Part shown: positions 59,291-64,000 of the stretch, one piece after another
How the letters are laid out: the number at the start of each line of letters is the position of its first letter
How positions within the stretch are numbered: the stretch's first letter is position 1
Origin: Promicromonospora thailandica
GTDB lineage: Bacteria; Actinomycetota; Actinomycetes; Actinomycetales; Cellulomonadaceae
Assembly: GCF_024171955.1 (NCBI RefSeq)
Contig: NZ_JAMTCS010000009.1
Coordinates: 62,001-126,000, forward strand
DNA: 64,000 bases
Reading direction: 5' to 3'
Translations under genes and position numbers: made by a program
The notes under the pieces: generated by a model
What the model was told of the DNA's origin: nothing
What the model saw: the letters and a program-made list of their open reading frames with translations, nothing else
Database searches by the model: none

Positions 59291-59296
59291 TAGAGT
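59291..59296 (+). promoter_or_regulatory. -10 box TAGAGT, leaderless start of the permease gene
   Basis: TAGAGT ends 8 nt before the GTG at 59305. Confidence 0.45.
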
Positions 59297-59304
59297 CGTC
59301 CAAC

Positions 59305-61302
59305 GTGTCGGACATCGTCGATGCGGCCAAACGCCTCCTGGTCGGCCGCCCCATGCGCAGCGAGAGCCTGGGGCACACGCTGCTGCCCAAACGGATCGCC
59401 CTGCCGGTGTTCGCCTCGGACGCGCTGTCGTCCGTGGCCTACGCGCCGGACGAGATCCTCCTGACCCTCTCGCTGGCCGGGATCGCCGCGCTCGCGTTCT
59501 CGCCGTGGGTCGGTCTCGTGGTGGTCGTGGTGCTGCTCATCGTGGTCGCCTCCTACCGCCAGAACGTGCGCGCCTACCCTTCCGGCGGCGGCGACTACGA
59601 GGTGGCCACCACCAACCTCGGGCCGACGGCGGGCATCGGCGTGGCCTCGGCCCTGCTCGTGGACTACGTGCTCACCGTCGCGGTGTCGATCTCGTCCGCT
59701 GCCCAGTACGCGTCGGCCGCCCTGCCGGGCCTGCGCGGGCACGAGACGCTCGCCGCCGTCGTCGCCGTCGCGCTGCTCACCCTCGTGAACCTGCGCGGCG
59801 TGCGGGAGTCGGGCACCGCCTTCGCCATCCCGACCTACTGCTACATGGCCGCCATCGGCGCGCTCGTGGTCACCGGCGCGTTCCGCTACTTCTCCGGCAC
59901 CCTGCCGCGGGCCACCAGCGCCGAGTTCGAGCTGTCCGGCGAGGCGGCGTTCGACCAGGGCCTGGTGGGCCTCGCCGGCGCCTTCCTCCTGGCCCGCGCG
60001 TTCGCGTCCGGCTGCGCCGCGCTGACCGGCGTCGAGGCCATCAGCAACGGCGTGCCCGCCTTCCGCCGCCCCAAGTCGCGCAACGCCGCCACCACGCTCC
60101 TGCTGCTGGGCGCGATCTCGTCCACGATGATCATCTCGATCCTCCTGCTGGCCCAGGCCACCGGCGTGCAGTTCGCCGAGGACCCGCACGAGCAGCTCAC
60201 GCTGGACGGCCAGCCGGTCTCGGACCACTACGTCCAGATCCCGGTGATCGGCCAGCTCGCGGAGGCCGTGTTCTCCGGCTTCCCGCCGGCGTTCTACGCG
60301 GTCTCCGCCGTCACCGGCCTCATCCTCGTGCTCGCCGCCAACACGGCCTTCAACGGGTTCCCCGTGCTCGGCTCGATCCTGGGCCGCGACGGCTACCTGC
60401 CGCGCCAGCTGCACACCCGCGGCGACCGCCTCGCCTTCTCCAACGGCATCATCACCCTGGCCGTCGCGGCCATCGTGCTCGTCGTCCTGTTCGACGCCGA
60501 GGTCACCCGCCTCATCCAGCTCTACATCGTCGGCGTGTTCGTGTCGTTCACGCTGTCCCAGCTCGGCATGCTGCGGCACTGGACGCGCGAGCTGCGCACC
60601 CAGCACGACCCCGTGGTGCGCAGCCGCATGCGGCGCTCGCGGCTGGTCAACGGCGTCGGGTTCGGCCTCACGGGCGCCGTCCTGGTCATCGTGCTGGTCA
60701 CCAAGTTCACGCACGGCGCGTGGATCACGCTGCTCGCGATGGGCGTGCTGTTCGTGTTCATGCGGTCCATCCGCCGGCACTACGACCGGGTGCGCGACGA
60801 GCTCGCGCTGGACGACGTCTCCGCGGCCCGCGCGCTGCCCAGCCGGGTGCACGCCGTGGTGCTGGTCTCCAAGGTGCACAAGCCGACCCTGCGGGCGCTG
60901 TCCTACGCGCGCGCCGCCCGGCCCAACGTGCTGGAGGCGGTCACGGTGGGCGTGGACCGCGAGGACGTCGACGGCCTCGTGGCCGAGTGGGACGCCCTGG
61001 ACCTGCCCGTGCCGCTGCGCATCCTCGACTCGCCGTTCCGCGAGATCACGCGGCCCGTGGTCAAGTACGTGCGCTCGCTGCACCGGGAGTCGCCGCGCGA
61101 CCTGGTCATCGTCTACATCCCCGAGTACGTGGTGGGCCACTGGTGGGAGCAGCTGCTGCACAACCAGTCGGCGCTGCGGCTCAAGGGCAGCCTGCTGTTC
61201 ACGCCGGGCGTCGTGGTCGCGTCGGTGCCCTGGCAGCTCGCCTCGTCGCGCGGGCACACGGGTCTGGAGGGCGACACCTTCCTGCGCGGGCGGCGCATGT
61301 AG
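59305..61302 (+). CDS. KimA-like APC-family permease, probable potassium importer
   Basis: A 665-residue APC transporter with about 12 transmembrane helices (20-480) and a cytoplasmic C-terminal domain (about 500-665). Segments matching Bacillus KimA (YdaO) include SSVAYAPDEILL, SYRQNVRAYPSGGGDYEV, LLVDYVLTVAVSIS, GCAALTGVEAISNGVPAF and, near the end, LLHNQSALRL. KimA is a high-affinity potassium importer regulated by c-di-AMP. The divergent TrkA pair supports a potassium role. Start is GTG 59305. A c-di-AMP link here is inference. Confidence 0.87.
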   Translation: MSDIVDAAKRLLVGRPMRSESLGHTLLPKRIALPVFASDALSSVAYAPDEILLTLSLAGIAALAFSPWVGLVVVVVLLIVVASYRQNVRAYPSGGGDYEVATTNLGPTAGIGVASALLVDYVLTVAVSISSAAQYASAALPGLRGHETLAAVVAVALLTLVNLRGVRESGTAFAIPTYCYMAAIGALVVTGAFRYFSGTLPRATSAEFELSGEAAFDQGLVGLAGAFLLARAFASGCAALTGVEAISNGVPAFRRPKSRNAATTLLLLGAISSTMIISILLLAQATGVQFAEDPHEQLTLDGQPVSDHYVQIPVIGQLAEAVFSGFPPAFYAVSAVTGLILVLAANTAFNGFPVLGSILGRDGYLPRQLHTRGDRLAFSNGIITLAVAAIVLVVLFDAEVTRLIQLYIVGVFVSFTLSQLGMLRHWTRELRTQHDPVVRSRMRRSRLVNGVGFGLTGAVLVIVLVTKFTHGAWITLLAMGVLFVFMRSIRRHYDRVRDELALDDVSAARALPSRVHAVVLVSKVHKPTLRALSYARAARPNVLEAVTVGVDREDVDGLVAEWDALDLPVPLRILDSPFREITRPVVKYVRSLHRESPRDLVIVYIPEYVVGHWWEQLLHNQSALRLKGSLLFTPGVVVASVPWQLASSRGHTGLEGDTFLRGRRM

Positions 61303-61365
61303 GGCGGCGGACGTCACGGCGCCGGCGGTCGGTGCGGGAGGGGGCCGTGGGAGATACTTGGGCAC

Positions 61366-62748
61366 ATGCCCCGCAACCCCGACCGCCGCACCGCGCCCGC
61401 CGACCCGGAGTCGGGCGGCCGCCCGCGCCGCCGTCCGCAGCGTTCCCCGCGGCCGGGCCGCGCCCGTCGCGTGAGCGACGTCCCGGACCCCGCGGTGGGC
61501 CGCGAGGTCGAGCTGGAGGTCGGCCCCGTGGCGCACGGCGGCCACTGCGTCGCGCGCCTGGACGGCCGGGTGGTCTTCGTCCGCCACGCCCTGCCGGGCG
61601 AGCGGGTGCGCGCCCGCGTCACCGAGGGCGGACCCACGTTCTGGCGGGCCGACGCCGTCGAGGTGCTCGAGGCGTCCGGCGACCGCGTCGAGCCCGCGTG
61701 GCCCGCGGCCGGGCCGGACGGTGCGGGCGGCGGCGAGCTGTCGCACGTCGCGATGGCCGCCCAGCGGCACTGGAAGCGCACCGTGCTGATCGAGCAGCTC
61801 CAGCGGCTGGCCCGCATCGACCCCGAGTGGCTCGAGCGCGAGGTCACGGTGGAGGCGGCGCCGGGCGACGACGAGCGCCGCGGGCTGCACTACCGCACCC
61901 GCATCGAGCTCGTGGCGGACGCCGACGGCCACGCCGGCATGCGCGCGCACCGCGGCCACCGGGTCGTGGCGCTGAAGAAGATGCCGCTCGCCACGACCGA
62001 GCTCTCGGAGTTCGCGGTGGCGGAGGACGTGTTCACGCGCCTCTGGACGCCGGGCGCGCACCTGCGGCTCGTGGCGCCGTCCGAGGGCGACCCGCTGCTG
62101 CTGGTGGACGGCGCGCCGTGGCGCCGCGGCCGTCCGGACCCGCGGGCCAACGCCCGCCGCTCGGTGTCCGAGGTCGTGTCCGGGCCGTGGGGTACGCACC
62201 GCTACCGCGTGGCGGCCGACGGCTTCTGGCAGGTGCACCGCGCCGCGCCGGCCCTGCTGACGGGCGCCGTGCTCGACGCGACCGGCGCGACGGCGGGGGA
62301 GCTCGCCGGGGCGACCGTGCTGGACCTGTACTCCGGAGCGGGGCTGTTCACGCTCCCGCTCGCGGACGCCGTCGGCCCGCAGGGGCGGGTGATCGCCGTC
62401 GAGGGCGACGAGCGCGCCGTGAAGGACGCGCGCCGCAACGCGCACGCGTTCGACCAGGTGCGGCTCGAGGTGGGCGCCGTGGAGCAGGTGCTGGCCGGGG
62501 ACGTCCCCGCGGCCGACGTCGTCGTGCTGGACCCGCCGCGCACGGGTGCCGGCCGCGCGGTGGTCGACGCGATCGCCGCGCGCGACCCGCGCCGGATCGT
62601 GTACGTGGCCTGCGACCCGGCCGCCCTGGCGCGCGACGTGGGCTACCTCGCGGCGCACGGGTACACGTTGTCCGGCGTACGCGGGTTCGACCTCTTCCCG
62701 CACACGCACCACGTCGAGGCCGTGGCCGTGCTGGACCGGCGGGGCTGA
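61366..62748 (+). CDS. TRAM-domain class I SAM-dependent RNA methyltransferase (RumA/TrmA-like)
   Basis: A 460-residue RNA 5-methyluridine-type methyltransferase. TRAM domain about 40-105 (GREVELEVGPVAHGGHCVARLDG, shown in part as GPVAHGGHCVARL), then the catalytic domain with LDLYSGAGLFTLPLADAVG, VLDPPRTGAG and the nucleophile Cys in YVACDPAALARD. The CxxC-type Fe-S cysteines of RumA are absent: GGGELSHVAMAAQ occupies that site. A basic disordered N-terminus (RRRPQRSPRPGRARR) precedes TRAM. The ATG at 61366 is probably leaderless, GATACT ending 7 nt upstream. Confidence 0.9.
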   Translation: MPRNPDRRTAPADPESGGRPRRRPQRSPRPGRARRVSDVPDPAVGREVELEVGPVAHGGHCVARLDGRVVFVRHALPGERVRARVTEGGPTFWRADAVEVLEASGDRVEPAWPAAGPDGAGGGELSHVAMAAQRHWKRTVLIEQLQRLARIDPEWLEREVTVEAAPGDDERRGLHYRTRIELVADADGHAGMRAHRGHRVVALKKMPLATTELSEFAVAEDVFTRLWTPGAHLRLVAPSEGDPLLLVDGAPWRRGRPDPRANARRSVSEVVSGPWGTHRYRVAADGFWQVHRAAPALLTGAVLDATGATAGELAGATVLDLYSGAGLFTLPLADAVGPQGRVIAVEGDERAVKDARRNAHAFDQVRLEVGAVEQVLAGDVPAADVVVLDPPRTGAGRAVVDAIAARDPRRIVYVACDPAALARDVGYLAAHGYTLSGVRGFDLFPHTHHVEAVAVLDRRG

Positions 62749-62784
62749 CGGGCAATATGGACAAAACACCCCCGTCGAGGCGCA

Positions 62785-62790
62785 TAGGAT
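62785..62790 (+). promoter_or_regulatory. -10 box TAGGAT, leaderless start of the SGNH hydrolase gene
   Basis: TAGGAT ends 7 nt before the GTG at 62798. The box overlaps an ATG at 62789 that would otherwise be the start. Confidence 0.5.
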
Positions 62791-62797
62791 GCGGGTC

Positions 62798-63625
62798 GTG
62801 CGGACAGGCATCGTGAAGCGGTGGGTGGTGGGCGGCGCGCTGGCCGTCGGGGTGGCGGCGGCGTTCGTGCTGGCCGTGGTGGTGGGCATGTTCCTCGGCG
62901 GCGGCAGCTACGTCGCGGGCGACACGGCGGTGGCGGTGCCCACGGCGATGCCGGCCGCGGCGGTCTCGCCCACGCCCGGCTCCACGCCCGACCGGGTGGC
63001 CACGGGGGAGACGGCGCTGCCCACCCCGCTGCCGACCCCGACGGCGCCGCTGCCCCGGACCGGGGCCAAGCCGGCGATCGCCCTGTTCGTGGGCGACTCC
63101 TACACGGCCGGCCAGCGGGCCTCCACGCCGGACGCCCGGTGGAGCTCGCTCGTGGCCGGCACCATGCACTGGACCGAGCGCAACGTCGCCGACGGCGGCA
63201 CCGGGTTCGTGACCCGGTACCCGGGCCGCGGCCTGCTGTCCTACGCCGAGCAGCTGCGGTCCGTGAAGTACCCGAAGCGCATCGACGTGGTGGTGATCGC
63301 GGGCGGGCAGAACGACTTCGACGAGCTGCGCACCGAGCCGGGCACCGTGTTCAGGGCGGTCGACGAGACCTACGCGCTCGCCGCGCGGCGCTTCCCGGAC
63401 GCGCGGATTATCGCCGTCGGCCCCTCCACGCCCTGGGCGGTGGGGCTGGAGGCCCGTGCCCTGGACAGCGCGGTGCGGGCGGCGGCCGAGCGCTACGGCG
63501 CCACGTACGTGTCCCTCATCGACCCGAACGTGGTGCGCCGCGACCACCTCGACGCCGACGGGATCCACGTGACCGACGAGGGCTACGCCGCGATCGCGCG
63601 CCGGGTCGTCACGCAGATATCTTGA
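62798..63625 (+). CDS. Membrane-anchored SGNH/GDSL hydrolase
   Basis: A 275-residue protein. An N-terminal membrane helix (about 10-34) follows KR; a Pro/Thr/Ala-rich linker (about 45-90) leads to an SGNH domain with block I FVGDSYTAG, the Asn/Gly motif GGQNDF and the catalytic pair in DGIHVTDEGY. It is an extracytoplasmic esterase or acetylhydrolase of unknown substrate. Start GTG 62798 is preferred because the ATG at 62789 overlaps the -10 box. The stop lies inside the palindrome upstream of the aconitase gene. Confidence 0.83.
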   Translation: MRTGIVKRWVVGGALAVGVAAAFVLAVVVGMFLGGGSYVAGDTAVAVPTAMPAAAVSPTPGSTPDRVATGETALPTPLPTPTAPLPRTGAKPAIALFVGDSYTAGQRASTPDARWSSLVAGTMHWTERNVADGGTGFVTRYPGRGLLSYAEQLRSVKYPKRIDVVVIAGGQNDFDELRTEPGTVFRAVDETYALAARRFPDARIIAVGPSTPWAVGLEARALDSAVRAAAERYGATYVSLIDPNVVRRDHLDADGIHVTDEGYAAIARRVVTQIS

Positions 63626-63635
63626 CGTCAAGATA
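63618..63635. promoter_or_regulatory. 18-bp perfect palindrome TATCTTGACGTCAAGATA upstream of acnA
   Basis: The palindrome contains TTGACG (63622-63627), a possible -35 element, and TATGCT (63643-63648) follows after 15 nt as a -10 box. A repressor binding here would cover the aconitase promoter. The stop codon of the upstream gene lies inside it. Confidence 0.65.
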
Positions 63636-63767
63636 AATGCGTTATGCTGGGCGGAGCAGCCCGGCCTAGGCTGGGTGAAGCCCCCTGGAACCCCCGCGAC
63701 GGCTCCATCGCGCGACGACAGCGCCTCGTGAGAGCCGACGCACCGTCAGCCCCGCAAAGGAGCCAGA

Positions 63768-64000
63768 GTGAGCACCGTGGACACGTTCGGATCAAAGGGA
63801 ACGCTGGAGGTCTCCGGCAAGTCCTACGAGATCTTCCGGCTCAGCGCGGTCGAGGGCACCGAGCGCCTCCCGTACTCGCTGAAGATCCTCGCCGAGAACC
63901 TGCTGCGCACCGAGGACGGCGCGAACATCACCGCCGACCACGTGCGCGCCCTCGCGTCCTGGGACCCGGACGCGCAGCCCGACACCGAGATCCAGTTCAC
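63768..64000 (+). CDS. acnA: Aconitate hydratase (5' part; cut by window edge)
   Basis: The first 77 codons of aconitase [21 protein letters not shown] and [18 protein letters not shown] match the AcnA N-terminus. Aconitase converts citrate to isocitrate in the TCA cycle using a 4Fe-4S cluster. Start is GTG 63768 with AAAGGAG at 63756-63762. The untranslated leader of roughly 110-120 nt begins near the promoter at 63643. The remainder is beyond the right edge. Confidence 0.92.
   Translation, partial: MSTVDTFGSKGTLEVSGKSYEIFRLSAVEGTERLPYSLKILAENLLRTEDGANITADHVRALASWDPDAQPDTEIQF

Noticed and set aside
59092-62889. A 1265-codon open frame antisense to the permease and methyltransferase genes
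   Set aside because: Composition is Arg/His/Gly-rich with no domain; a shadow of high-GC coding on the other strand.
1-64000. tRNA, rRNA, transposase or prophage genes
   Set aside because: No tRNA T-loop/acceptor structure, rRNA segment, transposase or phage structural gene could be recognised by reading; a covariance-model search would be decisive for small RNAs.

Overview
This window is chromosomal DNA of a high-GC actinobacterium. The gene content (F420-dependent glucose-6-phosphate dehydrogenase, SepH, DUF4193, DUF3093, DUF3710 and DUF3159 proteins, a KimA-like permease beside two TrkA proteins, cobalamin-dependent MetH) and the dense GC-rich coding point to Micrococcales, perhaps near Cellulomonadaceae or Promicromonosporaceae. 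The family assignment is inference. Many genes start directly on ATG or GTG 5-8 nt after a TANNNT-like -10 box, so leaderless transcripts appear common. I saw no phage, transposase, CRISPR array, rRNA or tRNA gene.

1-14.4 kb is an accessory, regulator-rich region: an amino-acid exporter (cut by the left edge) with a divergent Lrp; a large LuxR/LAL regulator divergent from a metallo-beta-lactamase-fold hydrolase and a carboxylesterase; a TetR divergent from a quinone-oxidoreductase-like protein and an FAD monooxygenase; a second TetR divergent from a saccharopine-dehydrogenase-like protein; a DUF2975/XRE pair; a PadR/HAAS pair; a lipoprotein; an OsmC-like protein. Several divergent spacers hold clear inverted-repeat operators. 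14.4-23.2 kb holds metH, an SDR, a DUF554 membrane protein, two paralogous double-GNAT acetyltransferases and a SpoU rRNA methyltransferase.

23.2-30.5 kb is a leucine/isovalerate (liu-type) catabolic cluster: methylglutaconyl-CoA hydratase-like protein, acyl-CoA dehydrogenase, TetR, carboxylase beta and biotin-carrying alpha subunits, and HMG-CoA lyase. Matching GGTTAA-type operators precede both transcription units. Then come fgd, a NarL-type two-component system divergent from a membrane protein and a multicopper oxidase lipoprotein, a HAD phosphatase, macro-domain and GNAT proteins, an ECF sigma factor with its DGPF/YCII partner, and topoisomerase IV subunit A (parC).

41.4-48.1 kb contains the most unusual material. 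The 0.4-kb gap upstream of parC carries ten copies of a CCAGATCTCG element, mostly 19-25 bp apart, with orientation flipping midway. A GNAT/acyl-CoA-synthetase fusion (Pat-type) follows. Next is a two-gene unit: a small Trypco1-domain protein and a membrane protein with an intracellular trypsin-like protease, one transmembrane helix, and extracytoplasmic solute-binding-like and VWA domains. It looks like a transmembrane sensor-protease and is my main candidate for an undescribed system.

48.2-64 kb is conserved actinobacterial core: DUF5998, a phosphodiesterase, tdk, sepH, an inositol-monophosphatase-family enzyme, DUF4193, DUF3093, dut, DUF3710, an OB-fold protein, DUF3159, a TetR/membrane-protein pair, two TrkA proteins, a KimA-like potassium permease, a TRAM RNA methyltransferase, an SGNH hydrolase and the start of the aconitase gene.
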